A stretch of DNA of 64,000 bases from Candidatus Poribacteria bacterium (GCA_028824685.1 JAPPCZ010000086.1:124001-188000); one strand, 5' to 3'; positions 41,485 through 50,664 are shown, counted from the first letter of the stretch. The notes: generated by a model not told the origin, from the letters alone. Numbers and translations: made by a program.

Positions 41485-44400
41485 ATGGATTCAAAACTCG
41501 CAGCTGATAACGGCGGGTCCCAGCACCCGCCCGTAAACCTTGAACTCGGAGAACAACTTCACGGATTTGAAGTTAAAGCCATCACACCGATTGATGAATT
41601 GCGTGCTGTAACGATTGAATTATCTCACCAACATAGCGGTGCTCGCTTGTTACATCTTTATACTAACGATTCCGAAAACCTTTTCTCCATCAATTTCCCT
41701 ACGCCACCGACAGACGATACTGGTGTTCCACACATCCTTGAACACGCTGTCTTGGCAGGATCACAAAAATTCCCTGTTAAAGAGCCATTTTTTGAAATGA
41801 TTAAGATGAGCATGGCGACTTTTATCAACGCCATGACAAGCTCAGACCATACCTATTATCCAGTCGCAAGCAATGTGAAAAAAGACCTCTTTAACTTAGC
41901 AGAAGTCTACTTTGATGCTGTGTTCCATCCATTGCTAACAGAGGAAACATTCAAGCGCGAAGGGCACCATCTTGCGCCTGTTGATCCGGAAGACCCGACA
42001 GGTGATCTAAAAATTACCGGCATCGTTTACAATGAGATGAAAGGTGTTTTTTCTGACCCCGAATCTCGGTTATACCGCTCTATGACAAGTAGACTGCTCC
42101 CCGATACACTTTATGCCAAGGAATCGGGTGGAGACCCAGATGCCATTCCTGACTTGACATATCAGCAGCTCAAGAGTTTTCACGAAACATACTACCATCC
42201 AAGCAATGGCTATTTCTTCCTCTATGGCGATATTCCGACAAACGACTATCTTGCTTTTCTTGCTGATAAACTGGACAAAATTCCAAAAAATGATACCGTC
42301 GCTTCACTGCAACCTCTCAATGCAGAGGTTACACATCAACCAAGATGGAAATCTCCGCAAACTGTAGCTGATACTTATCCCGTTGCCCCAGATGAATCTC
42401 TTGATGAAAAAACGTACCTATTGCTCAGTTGGCTTATCGGTGATGCAACAGATCCAGAAGATGTAGCAATGTGTTACATTCTAAGCCTAATCCTTCTTGG
42501 CAACGAAGCAGCCCCGCTCAAAAAAGCCATTATTGACTCGAAATTAGGGACTGACCTTATTTATTCCGGTGTAAGTGATATCGGTCCGAACAGTACTTTC
42601 TATGTTGGGCTCAAGGGGAGTGAAGCAGATCGTGTTGAAGCATTCACCAATTTGGTCACCGATACCCTGACTGCACTCGCTGAAAACGAGTTTGAGAGCG
42701 AATTGGTAGAAGCGGCATTCCAACAGTCAACCTATCACTATCAAGAAGTAGCACCGATGTTTCCACTCCACATGCTTTTTCGTGTGATTGGCGCATGGAT
42801 TTATGATAAGGGGACGGATACTTTCTTGAAGATGCGAGAGAGTCTCAATACCGTTCGTCAACGTTGGCAGGAAAATCCAAGTATTTTCAACGAAATAATC
42901 CGTGAGCGGCTTATTGAAAATCAACACCTTTTGACAAGTGTGCTTTCTCCTGACCCAAACATGCAGGCAAAACTTGATGCTGAATTAGAACAATGCACAA
43001 AAGATATTCGCTCGCAACTCACCGATGAACAGGTGAAACAGCTCGCTACGGATGCCGCAGAATTGGAACGGATGAACGGGCAACCAAATCCTCCTGAAGC
43101 GTTGGCGAAGCTGCCACAACTCAAAGTGAGTGATCTCCCTGACAAACCGAAACATATTCCCACTACTATAGAGAAAGTCTGTGGACAAGACCTCCTCTAC
43201 AATGATGTTTTTGCAAATGGGGTAAACTATTTTGTATTAGATTTTGATATACGAGGATTACCGCAACACCTTTGGATATATTTGCCGAGATATATTGATG
43301 CTATTCATAAACTCGGTGCGGCAGAAATGGATTTCGCTGAAATGGCACTGCGAAAATCGTCGGTTACTGGTGGAATCCGATGCGGTGTTGGGCTTCGCAC
43401 ACACGCACTTGATCCAAATCGTTCACTGCAAAACGCATACTTTCATCTCAAAACCCTTGATGCTAACATGGACGTAGCACTTGATGTGCTGCATGATCTC
43501 GTTTTTTCTGTAAACCCACGCGATACTGAACGTCTCCACGATGTAATGGTACAAGCTGTTGCTGAATACCAGACGGAGATGGTTCAGGACGGTTCACGTA
43601 CCGCAATTCATCATGCTTCCCGTGGACTTTCACCACAAGCACACCTCGCTGAAATCGTCCAAGGTCTTCCACAACTCAGACATAGTGAAAGTCTGCTCAA
43701 CAGTTTTGACGAACTAAACGCAGACCTTATGAGTCATATAGAAGAGATTCGTGATTTTTTATTAAATCGTGGACGTGTGACAGCAGGGTTCGCCGGTTCC
43801 GACTCAACTTATAAGACAACACGCGCAAAACTCGGTGAATGGCTGAGTGCTATGCGAGATGAAGCGATTGATACTGCCCCGATTGAATTTGAGACGTATG
43901 AGACACCGCCGCGTGAAGGATTAGCGGGACCGATTCAGATTGCACACTGCGCTCATGTAATGCCGGCACCGCACTATTCACATCCGGATTCAACATTGAT
44001 CAGTATTGGCGCACATCTTATACGGATGGATTACATATTGAGTGAAATCCGATTTAAAGGTAATGCTTACGGTGCAGGGTTTTCTTATAATTCTTTTGAT
44101 GCCATGCTTTCCCAATCTTCTTTCAGAGATCCCCACGTGGCACGTACGATAAATGTCTTTGAACAGACAGTAGATTACATCAAACAGATTGAGTGGACGC
44201 AAACAGATATTGACCATGCGATTATCGCAACGTCAAAAGATGCGGAAAAACCGATCCGTCCAAGTCAAGCAGTAAGTAACGCGCAGTGGTACCACATCAG
44301 CGGACAGACGCGCGAAATACGGGAAGAACGTTACGCACAACGCCTGAAGGCAACACCGGAAGAGGTAAAACGTGCGTTGCTCCAAGTTTTTGATGAAAAT

Positions 44401-44502
44401 TTGGAAAAAGCAGCGGTTTGTGTCGTTTCAAGTCGTGAAAAACTTGAAGCCGCAAACAGTGAACTTGCACAACCCCTTGTCATTGAAGATATATTAACTT
44501 AA
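41485..44502 (+). CDS. M16C metallopeptidase (presequence-protease-like), canonical copy
   Basis: A 1005-residue M16C peptidase with all expected motifs: H83-ILE-H87, INAMTSSDHTYYPVASNVKK, GIVYNEMKGVFSDPESRL and GGDPDAIPDLTYQQLKSFHE, with YYHPSNGYFFLYGD after them. The C-terminal half has the paired M16 domains, including RFKGNAYGAGFSYNSFDAML. Length matches human PreP and yeast Cym1 relatives. It has no signal peptide and probably degrades peptides in the cytoplasm. GGAGG is 5 bases before the ATG. Paralogue of the preceding gene. Confidence 0.93.
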   Translation: MDSKLAADNGGSQHPPVNLELGEQLHGFEVKAITPIDELRAVTIELSHQHSGARLLHLYTNDSENLFSINFPTPPTDDTGVPHILEHAVLAGSQKFPVKEPFFEMIKMSMATFINAMTSSDHTYYPVASNVKKDLFNLAEVYFDAVFHPLLTEETFKREGHHLAPVDPEDPTGDLKITGIVYNEMKGVFSDPESRLYRSMTSRLLPDTLYAKESGGDPDAIPDLTYQQLKSFHETYYHPSNGYFFLYGDIPTNDYLAFLADKLDKIPKNDTVASLQPLNAEVTHQPRWKSPQTVADTYPVAPDESLDEKTYLLLSWLIGDATDPEDVAMCYILSLILLGNEAAPLKKAIIDSKLGTDLIYSGVSDIGPNSTFYVGLKGSEADRVEAFTNLVTDTLTALAENEFESELVEAAFQQSTYHYQEVAPMFPLHMLFRVIGAWIYDKGTDTFLKMRESLNTVRQRWQENPSIFNEIIRERLIENQHLLTSVLSPDPNMQAKLDAELEQCTKDIRSQLTDEQVKQLATDAAELERMNGQPNPPEALAKLPQLKVSDLPDKPKHIPTTIEKVCGQDLLYNDVFANGVNYFVLDFDIRGLPQHLWIYLPRYIDAIHKLGAAEMDFAEMALRKSSVTGGIRCGVGLRTHALDPNRSLQNAYFHLKTLDANMDVALDVLHDLVFSVNPRDTERLHDVMVQAVAEYQTEMVQDGSRTAIHHASRGLSPQAHLAEIVQGLPQLRHSESLLNSFDELNADLMSHIEEIRDFLLNRGRVTAGFAGSDSTYKTTRAKLGEWLSAMRDEAIDTAPIEFETYETPPREGLAGPIQIAHCAHVMPAPHYSHPDSTLISIGAHLIRMDYILSEIRFKGNAYGAGFSYNSFDAMLSQSSFRDPHVARTINVFEQTVDYIKQIEWTQTDIDHAIIATSKDAEKPIRPSQAVSNAQWYHISGQTREIREERYAQRLKATPEEVKRALLQVFDENLEKAAVCVVSSREKLEAANSELAQPLVIEDILT

Positions 44503-44577
44503 TCGTTGAGTTGCTGGGTTTCGTTGTGCCTTACTCATAGGTGTCAATTGAAGAAAAACGTTGCTATAAGGGATTGT

Positions 44578-44752
44578 TCTTTAGTCCCGTAGGGACGCAA
44601 TGTTTATAGAAAAACGAAATAAACGCTCCTCTTGAGTTCCATAGGAACGATATGTGGATACCAACGACAAGTCTATAAACATATCGTCCCTACGGGACTA
44701 AAGAGGTGAGTTGAACATGATTCTATAAACATTCTGTCCCTACGGGACTGAA
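44578..44752. repeat. cluster of GTCCCTACGGGAC-type short repeats
   Basis: Four related units: tagtcccgtagggacgcaat, gttccataggaacgatatg, aacatatcgtccctacggga and aacattctgtccctacggga, some reversed, with tctataaacat next to most. They fall in the 356-base gap 44503-44858, where no gene was found. Related units recur at 53984-54140. Spacing is irregular and there are no unique spacers of constant length. Confidence 0.6.
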
Positions 44753-44858
44753 GAAGACACCCTATGTTTAGAAAATCCTAAAATTGAGGCCTATGGGTCT
44801 CGCTGCACTCTACCCAATCTATGAATTACCATAACAAAGATGAAAGGAAATTAAGATA

Positions 44859-46250
44859 ATGAAAAAATTGGCATCCTTGACAATATGTATCTGTGCTTCA
44901 GCAGTATTCGCAATGTTTACTTTAAATACCATTGCTGACCATCACGGAACTAAGACTGAACAAACCTCCAATTTTGAAAAAAACTGGCATTACTGGCGAG
45001 GTCCTCATTCAACGGGGATGGCAGTAAACGCTAATCCACCTACTACATGGAGCGAAACAGAAAATGTCCGTTGGAAAGTGCCAATTCCCGGTTTAGGTCA
45101 TGCTACGCCGATTATTTGGGAAGACATGATATTTATTCAAACAGCCATTAAAGGTGAGATGCCAGAAACTGAGAGTGCAGAAGATGAAAATACCTCGCAA
45201 GAATCACAATCTGAAAGGAGACGTAACAGAAGAAATAGGAATAGAACCATACCTCCATATAAGTTTAATCTCCTTGCGCTGAAACGAAGTGATGGGAGTG
45301 TCTTGTGGGAAAAAACGCTTCGGGAAACTGCTCCTCACGAAGGTATGCACGGTCATTCAAGTTTCGCATCCAACTCACCAACAACCGATGGAGAACACAT
45401 TTACGCTTATTTCGGTTCTCGTGGTCTCTACTGTTTGGATTTCAAAGGAAATCTGATATGGGAAAAAGATATTGGACAGATGCGTAAAGCAGGTACTTTC
45501 GGTGAAGGGAGCTGCCCAGTGATATATGGTGATGCCATTATTGTGCTACAGGACCATCAAGGACAATCCTTTATTACTGCCTTGGATAAACACACGGGTG
45601 ATGAACTTTGGCGTATGGATAGGGATGAACCTACTACATGGACATCTCCTATTGTTGTAGATTACAACGGCATTTCTCAAGTGATCGTTCCTGCAACAAA
45701 CCGCACACGTAGTTATGATTTAGCCAACGGTGATTTGGTTTGGGAATGTGGCGGTATGACACGGAATGTGATTCCATCACCTATGCATAGAGATGGACAT
45801 ATATATGTGATTAGTGGACATGGTGGAAGTTCACTACAATCCATTAATTTGGAACTTGCCTCTGGCGATATTACCGGTACCGAAGCAGTTAATTGGCATT
45901 ATGACCGTGACACCCCTTATGTTCCTTCACCGCTATTGAGTGGAAATATAATCTATTTTTTGAAAAGAAATGGTAATTTACTCACCGCTATTGATAGAAA
46001 TAGTGGAGAAGTGTTATATGGACCTGAAAGGGTTAAAGGTGTATCTAATGTATATGCATCTATTGTTGGCGCGGCAGGTCGTGTGTATATTGCAGGTCGA
46101 GGTGGAAATGTTGCAGTTTTAAAAGACGGGCCTACACTGGAAGTAATTGCACTGAATAACCTTAATGATAGTTTCAACGCATCACCTGCCATTGTCGGAT
46201 CAGAACTATATCTGCGTGGAACTAAACATCTATATTGTATAGCAGAATAA
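44859..46250 (+). CDS. secreted BamB/PQQ-like beta-propeller protein (paralogue 1)
   Basis: A 463-residue exported protein with a signal peptide (MKKLASLTICICASAVFAMF). After NWHYWRGPHSTGMAVNA the propeller blades follow: TWSETENVRWKVPIPG, ALKRSDGSVLWEKTL, GLYCLDFKGNLIWEKDIGQM, ALDKHTGDELWRMDRDEP and DLANGDLVWECGGM. A charged insert (about residues 107-130, many E/S/R) separates the first two blades. The end reads YLRGTKHLYCIAE, as in the next gene. Typical of Planctomycetes-type PQQ-binding-like proteins, function unknown. AAGGAA about 10 bases before the ATG. Confidence 0.85.
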   Translation: MKKLASLTICICASAVFAMFTLNTIADHHGTKTEQTSNFEKNWHYWRGPHSTGMAVNANPPTTWSETENVRWKVPIPGLGHATPIIWEDMIFIQTAIKGEMPETESAEDENTSQESQSERRRNRRNRNRTIPPYKFNLLALKRSDGSVLWEKTLRETAPHEGMHGHSSFASNSPTTDGEHIYAYFGSRGLYCLDFKGNLIWEKDIGQMRKAGTFGEGSCPVIYGDAIIVLQDHQGQSFITALDKHTGDELWRMDRDEPTTWTSPIVVDYNGISQVIVPATNRTRSYDLANGDLVWECGGMTRNVIPSPMHRDGHIYVISGHGGSSLQSINLELASGDITGTEAVNWHYDRDTPYVPSPLLSGNIIYFLKRNGNLLTAIDRNSGEVLYGPERVKGVSNVYASIVGAAGRVYIAGRGGNVAVLKDGPTLEVIALNNLNDSFNASPAIVGSELYLRGTKHLYCIAE

Positions 46251-46339
46251 TCACATATACAATTTGATCAACTAAGAAGACTCAAGTTGCTACCTACAAG
46301 AAAATTGACATATATAACACCTGTTTAATCGGGATAGTT

Positions 46340-46430
46340 CATTATTAGCGTAGATTTTGTAGCGCAAACTTTCAGTTTGCGCCTGTTTGACACAAACTAA
46401 AAGTTTGTGCTACATAGGTAGCAACTTGGG
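46340..46430. repeat. intergenic hairpin repeat
   Basis: gtagcgcaaact and agtttgtgctac face each other around an inner palindrome (caaactttcagtttg), followed by ggtagcaacttgggtt, whose inverse caagttgctacc stands near 46285. It lies between two tandem propeller genes and may be a remnant miniature element. Confidence 0.5.
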
Positions 46431-46449
46431 TTAAGAAGGAAGGATTATT

Positions 46450-47859
46450 ATGAAAAAAACAACATTCTTGACGATATTTGTGTGTGTTTTGGCGATATTT
46501 GCTGTATATACATTGCAGACTATTGCTGATCAACATCCCTCTGAGACTAAACAGAATCTTAATTTTGAGAACAACTGGCATCACTGGCGCGGACCTCATG
46601 TGACAGGTGCCGCTGTTAACGCAAATCCACCCACAACCTGGAGTGAAACAGAAAACATCCGCTGGAAGGTTCGCATTCCCGGTATGGGACACGCCACACC
46701 AATCATCTGGGAAAATACAATCTACATCCAGACAGCAATTAAGGGTGAAAAACCGGAAGTAAAAGAAGAAGTTGAAGAGAAAGAATCTGCTGATTTCAAT
46801 CCATTTAGCGGTTTCCTAAACCAAGAGCAGAGGAGAGGACGAGGTAATGATCGAAATGCAGTTCCTTATAAGTTCAACATTATGGCTCTAAATCGAAGCA
46901 ACGGAGATGTCCTATGGGAAAAGACCTTGCGGGAAGTAGTACCCCATGAAGGAATCCATAATACTGCCAGTTTCGCTTCCAATTCTCCTGTAACCGATGG
47001 AGAACATATCTATGCATATTTCGGTTCTCGTGGACTCTATTGCTTAGATATGAAGGGAAATATCAAATGGGAAAAGGACATCGGGCAAATGCGAAAAAGG
47101 AATACCTTCGGCGAAGGCAGCTGCCCTATCATTCACGGTAATACAATCGTTATCGTCCAAGACCATGAGGGTCCTTCTTTCATCGTTGCGCTTGATAAAC
47201 GAACTGGCGATGAACTATGGAAAATGGATAGAAATGAACGCACCACATGGACATCGCCTATTGTTGTAGAACACGGTGGAAAAGCACAAGTAATTGTACC
47301 TGCTACAAACAGGTCGCGTAGTTATGATTTAGAAACTGGTGAAGTGCTATGGGAATGTGGTGGTATGACAGGAAATGTTATCCCGTCTCCTCTTTACGCG
47401 GATGGATTAGTTTACCTTATCAGTGGTTTCAGAGGTGCCGCAATGCAGGCAGTCATCCTTGCAAATGCCACAGGTGACATTACCGGATCCGAAGAAGCCA
47501 TTGCTTGGGAATACGATGAAAACACACCTTATGTACCATCTCCACTCCTACACGGAAACATCATATACTTCCTCAAAGGGGACAACATTATCTCCGCTGT
47601 TGACAGAAAAACTGGTGAATTACTATTTGGACCGATTAGGATAAATGGCATAAGGGGAATCTACGCTTCAATTGTTGGGGCTGCTGACCGTGTATATGTT
47701 GCAAGTCGTAACGGTGCTGTGGCAGTTATTCAACACGGACCTGAATTTGAAGTTTTGGCGACAAACACATTGGAGGATAGTTTCAATGCGTCTCCTGCAA
47801 TTGTCGGTTCAGAATTATACCTGCGGGGAAGTGAATACCTATACTGTATCGCAGAATAA
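46450..47859 (+). CDS. secreted BamB/PQQ-like beta-propeller protein (paralogue 2)
   Basis: A 469-residue tandem paralogue of the preceding protein with signal peptide (MKKTTFLTIFVCVLAIFAVY) and the same blade order: NWHHWRGPHVTGAAVNA, ALNRSNGDVLWEKTL, GLYCLDMKGNIKWEKDIGQM, ALDKRTGDELWKMDRNE and DLETGEVLWECGGM. The acidic insert after blade 1 differs in sequence (KPEVKEEVEEKE), so this loop evolves fast. GGAAGGA is 6 bases before the ATG. A strong terminator follows the stop. Confidence 0.85.
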   Translation: MKKTTFLTIFVCVLAIFAVYTLQTIADQHPSETKQNLNFENNWHHWRGPHVTGAAVNANPPTTWSETENIRWKVRIPGMGHATPIIWENTIYIQTAIKGEKPEVKEEVEEKESADFNPFSGFLNQEQRRGRGNDRNAVPYKFNIMALNRSNGDVLWEKTLREVVPHEGIHNTASFASNSPVTDGEHIYAYFGSRGLYCLDMKGNIKWEKDIGQMRKRNTFGEGSCPIIHGNTIVIVQDHEGPSFIVALDKRTGDELWKMDRNERTTWTSPIVVEHGGKAQVIVPATNRSRSYDLETGEVLWECGGMTGNVIPSPLYADGLVYLISGFRGAAMQAVILANATGDITGSEEAIAWEYDENTPYVPSPLLHGNIIYFLKGDNIISAVDRKTGELLFGPIRINGIRGIYASIVGAADRVYVASRNGAVAVIQHGPEFEVLATNTLEDSFNASPAIVGSELYLRGSEYLYCIAE

Positions 47860-47880
47860 CCACAATCTCGTTTGTTGTAG

Positions 47881-47908
47881 AGGCGGGTTTCTGTACCCGC
47901 CTTTTTTT
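47881..47908 (+). terminator. strong intrinsic terminator
   Basis: AGGCGGGT (47881-47888) pairs with ACCCGCCT (47895-47902) around a 6-base loop, followed by a run of seven T (47902-47908). It ends the plus-strand run of propeller genes, facing the converging SDR gene. Confidence 0.85.
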
Positions 47909-47934
47909 GTATGAGCAAGGAAGATGTCGCGACC

Positions 47935-47998
47935 GGTAAATCAACGGTATGAATGCCTTTATGGCATTCCCCGGGTCGCTCCTACAGAAGAGGTGTGC
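47935..47998. repeat. palindromic intergenic repeat
   Basis: aaatcaacggtatgaatgcc, then ggcattccccgggtcgctcc: the reverse orientation of the segment at 5495-5522 and 41361-41390, joined to the tcgctcctacag arm. GAATGCC (47951-47957) pairs with GGCATTC (47963-47969). Confidence 0.55.
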
Positions 47999-48745
47999 CT
48001 AATAGGTAGCCCTACCGCCGCTTACATCGTAACACTGCCCCGTCACAAAACTCGCCTCATCTGATGCTAAGAAGTTCACGACAGCAGCAACTTCTTCAGG
48101 TTTTCCAATCCGTCCCAACGGAATCTTACCTACCATATAGTCAATTGTTGACTGTGCCATGCCATCCATAATAGGTGTATTAATAACGGCAGGAGACACC
48201 GCGTTCACACGGATATTATAGTCCGTCACCTCTTTCGCGAGTGCTTTCGTCAAGCAGATAACACCTGCCTTAGACACAGAATATGGAATAAGCGTCGGGT
48301 TGCCTTCTTTACCAGCAATTGAGGCAATATTCACTATTCTACCGTAATCCTGTGCAATCATCGTGTCAATAACTGCCTTACAACAGAGGAAAACGCCCGT
48401 GAGATTTACACCGATTACGGTATCCCAATCTGATTCTTCTAAATCTGTCAACGGCAGCGTTCTCCCAGCGATTCCGGCATTGTTGACAAGAATATCAACA
48501 CGTCCAAATTCGGAAAGGGTTTTGTCTACAGCAGCATTGACATCAGTAGACTGTGAAACATCCGCTTGAATTGGAAGTGCTTGTCGTCCAAGTTTTTCTA
48601 TCTCCTTAGCAACAGCCTTGGCGGATGACAGGTTTAAATCCAAAATAGCAACATCAGCACCTGCATTTGCAAGTCTTAGGGCAATCGCTTCACCGATGCC
48701 TTGTCCTGCTCCTGTCACAACTGCTATTTTATTATTCAGGTTCAC
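47999..48745 (-). CDS. short-chain dehydrogenase/reductase (FabG-like)
   Basis: A 248-residue classical SDR. Cofactor loop VTGAGQGIGEAIAL, NNAGIAG, catalytic serine in NIASIAGKEG and Y-x3-K in IPYSVSKAGVICL; the end GQCYDVSGGRATY is typical of sugar or polyol dehydrogenases. NAD(P)-dependent; substrate unknown. Its start overlaps the end of the selenocysteine AhpD-like gene by 14 bases, so the two are translationally coupled and are likely to act in the same process. Confidence 0.92.
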   Translation of the reverse strand: MNLNNKIAVVTGAGQGIGEAIALRLANAGADVAILDLNLSSAKAVAKEIEKLGRQALPIQADVSQSTDVNAAVDKTLSEFGRVDILVNNAGIAGRTLPLTDLEESDWDTVIGVNLTGVFLCCKAVIDTMIAQDYGRIVNIASIAGKEGNPTLIPYSVSKAGVICLTKALAKEVTDYNIRVNAVSPAVINTPIMDGMAQSTIDYMVGKIPLGRIGKPEEVAAVVNFLASDEASFVTGQCYDVSGGRATY

Positions 48746-49301
48746 TTGTCCACCTCTGTTCTAAAAAATCGTCTAATTCAATTCCGAATGCGTCCGCTAT
48801 CCGATTGACATAACTGAAAAATCCTACAACCTCTACAATTGCGAACAATGCTTCATCAGTGAAACCATGACCCCGAAGTTGCTCTAAATCTTCGGGGGTG
48901 ACGGTATGCGCTGCCTCAGTTACCTTGACTGCAAATTCAAGGATAGTTTTCGTTACATCGTCAATATCAGCGGTTCGGAAATTCGATGCAATGTGTTTTG
49001 CAAGATGTTTATCTGTGAGTTGGTCACGCAACTCATCCGCATGCGCGACCGTTCAGTAGTGGCACTGATTTACTTTTGAGACGACAGTGGCAATCATCTC
49101 GCGTTGTGCCCGACTTAGTGGAGATTCAGGGTCGTGCATCACCACCTTGTAGAGTTCAACAAAAGCACGCATGCTTTTTGGACGGATACTGAATAGTTTG
49201 ACAATATTGTAAAGACGACCAGCACGGCCAATTGCTGCGTCATATTCCTCTTTTACAATACCTACCGCTTCTGCTTCGTCTACTGTTTGAATCCATGCCA
49301 T
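48732..49301 (-). CDS. selenocysteine-containing AhpD-like peroxidase-related protein
   Basis: A 189-residue protein of the carboxymuconolactone decarboxylase/AhpD family, interrupted by an in-frame TGA at 49053-49055. The TGA is codon 83 and falls exactly in the redox motif E-x11-C-x2-C-x3-H: REMIATVVSKVNQC80-H-Y-U83-T-V-A-H87. Read as selenocysteine, the protein continues in the same frame through ADELRDQLTDKHL to a normal stop at 48732. A 9-bp stem with an 11-base loop starts two bases after the TGA (SECIS-like). Treated as a stop, the gene would be two meaningless halves. AhpD-type proteins reduce peroxides or thiols. It starts 3 bases after the four-repeat gene and overlaps the SDR gene. 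Confidence 0.9.
49022..49050 (-). promoter_or_regulatory. SECIS-like stem-loop of the AhpD-like selenoprotein
   Basis: On the minus strand, GGTCGCGCA pairs with TGCGTGACC over nine positions (one G-U) around the loop TGCGGATGAGT. It begins two bases after the TGA at 49055-49053, the position used by bacterial SECIS elements that recruit SelB. Confidence 0.8.
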
Positions 49302-49304
49302 CTT

Positions 49305-50531
49305 TTACTCACCAATGACAACACCGTATTCACCGACGACCGCACCTTTGTGTCCAGATTGATAATGCAGATGCCTTTCACCAACGATCGGTTGTGAACT
49401 TTGGGCTTCAACAGAGCCACGTATGTTCCCCATAGCACCTTCGTCAACATCTGCACAACATCTTGGTTTAATCCGTCGATGAATCTGCCGTCTAACTTCA
49501 CCCTTTTTATTTCGAACTATGATGTTAACTAATGCGTCATCTTCTCCGACGTTGAGGAAACGGAACCAATCTTTTGCCCCACTCGCAACTTCTGGGAAAA
49601 ACAACCGAAGTCCTACGTGACCACCTTCTTCCGAAGCACCGGGCAAGTCTATTACCTCGGTCCCACTGTGCATGTGTCGTTCAGCCACAATTGGTTGATC
49701 GCTTCGTATCAAAATGGAAGATTTGATTTTAATATCCTCCATCTTCGGGATCCAGCATTCAAAAGGATCCAATTCGCGTTCCATCGTCGTCACCGGTTTT
49801 CCAGTTCCATCATCATGTGCTATCATTGTTACCTCAGCACTTTCTCTACCGACGTTAACAATAATTGCCCAGTCTCGCCATGCTGGTCCAACCTCTGGAA
49901 AGTATAGGGTTTTCGGTGCATCAGAGATAACTTGACCGTATTGTCCAACACAAGTTTTCCCACCTTGGTAATGGAGATGTCGTTCGCCAACAATGGGTTG
50001 CGTACTTTGTACCTCAAGCGTCCCTTGCACATTTCCCATTAAGCCTTCAGCAATGTCCCAACAGCATAGCGGCTTGATTGCATGGTGGCGTTGTCTGGTA
50101 ATATCTCCGCGTCGATTACGGACGATTATGTTTACCAACGCATCCGCCTCACCAACGTTCAAAAACCGGAACCAGTCTAATGCTCCAGGAACCAATTCTG
50201 GAAAAAACAGACGCAAACCGACTGTCTCATATTCCTCCGCCGCACCTACAAAATCGAGAATGTTTGTTTTGTTGTGCATGTGGCGTTCAGCCACAATCGG
50301 TTCATCCGCAGTAAGCTGCATTGAGGAATTCTGTTTAATTGCTTCTACGTTCGGTGTCCAACATTCAAATGGGGAAATTTCTTTTTCATCAGACCAAGTG
50401 GGTTGTCCGTTAGCAGCGTGTCTTGCTATTCCTGTCACACGAGTTTCTTCTGTACCTACGTTGATAACCTGGACCCAATCCTCCCACTGCGGCCCGACCT
50501 CTGGAAAATATAGCGTTGTTGCAAGTGCCAT
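49305..50531 (-). CDS. unrecognised protein of four ~100-residue repeats (A-B-A-B)
   Basis: A 408-residue protein, not recognised as a named family. It consists of two alternating repeats in tandem. Type A starts TLYFPEVGPQWEDW and TLYFPEVGPAWRDW; type B starts RLFFPELVPGALDW and RLFFPEVASGAKDW. Each unit ends with PIVAERHMH (A) or PIVGERHLHY (B), and holds ECW (A) or CCW/CCA (B). The conserved H and C residues suggest metal or redox chemistry (inference). Without a signal peptide it looks cytoplasmic. Start has GGAGAG 7 bases upstream. It is the first gene of the unit with the AhpD-like selenoprotein (3-base gap) and the SDR. Confidence 0.8.
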   Translation of the reverse strand: MALATTLYFPEVGPQWEDWVQVINVGTEETRVTGIARHAANGQPTWSDEKEISPFECWTPNVEAIKQNSSMQLTADEPIVAERHMHNKTNILDFVGAAEEYETVGLRLFFPELVPGALDWFRFLNVGEADALVNIIVRNRRGDITRQRHHAIKPLCCWDIAEGLMGNVQGTLEVQSTQPIVGERHLHYQGGKTCVGQYGQVISDAPKTLYFPEVGPAWRDWAIIVNVGRESAEVTMIAHDDGTGKPVTTMERELDPFECWIPKMEDIKIKSSILIRSDQPIVAERHMHSGTEVIDLPGASEEGGHVGLRLFFPEVASGAKDWFRFLNVGEDDALVNIIVRNKKGEVRRQIHRRIKPRCCADVDEGAMGNIRGSVEAQSSQPIVGERHLHYQSGHKGAVVGEYGVVIGE

Positions 50532-50620
50532 TTATCTCTCCTTCTTTAATATTATACCATTTCAAAATAATGATAGGACATTATTTCATAAATCGGTTGT
50601 CCGAATGCAATACTCTCTTC

Positions 50621-50664
50621 TGTAGGAGCGACCTCCTGGTCGCGACCAGGAGGTCGCTCCTACA
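50621..50664. repeat. perfect 44-bp palindrome
   Basis: The 22 bases TGTAGGAGCGACCTCCTGGT+CG are followed directly by their exact reverse complement, with no loop. The outer arms (gtaggagcgacct) match the dispersed repeats elsewhere in the window. It lies between diverging genes at 50531 and 50819. Confidence 0.85.

Noticed and set aside
44578..44752. CRISPR array
   Set aside because: Units vary, face both ways and are unevenly spaced, and no cas gene is present.
49053..49301. Two separate small genes at 48732-49031 and 49053-49301
   Set aside because: They share a frame across a TGA and together rebuild one AhpD-like domain; neither half has a complete site.
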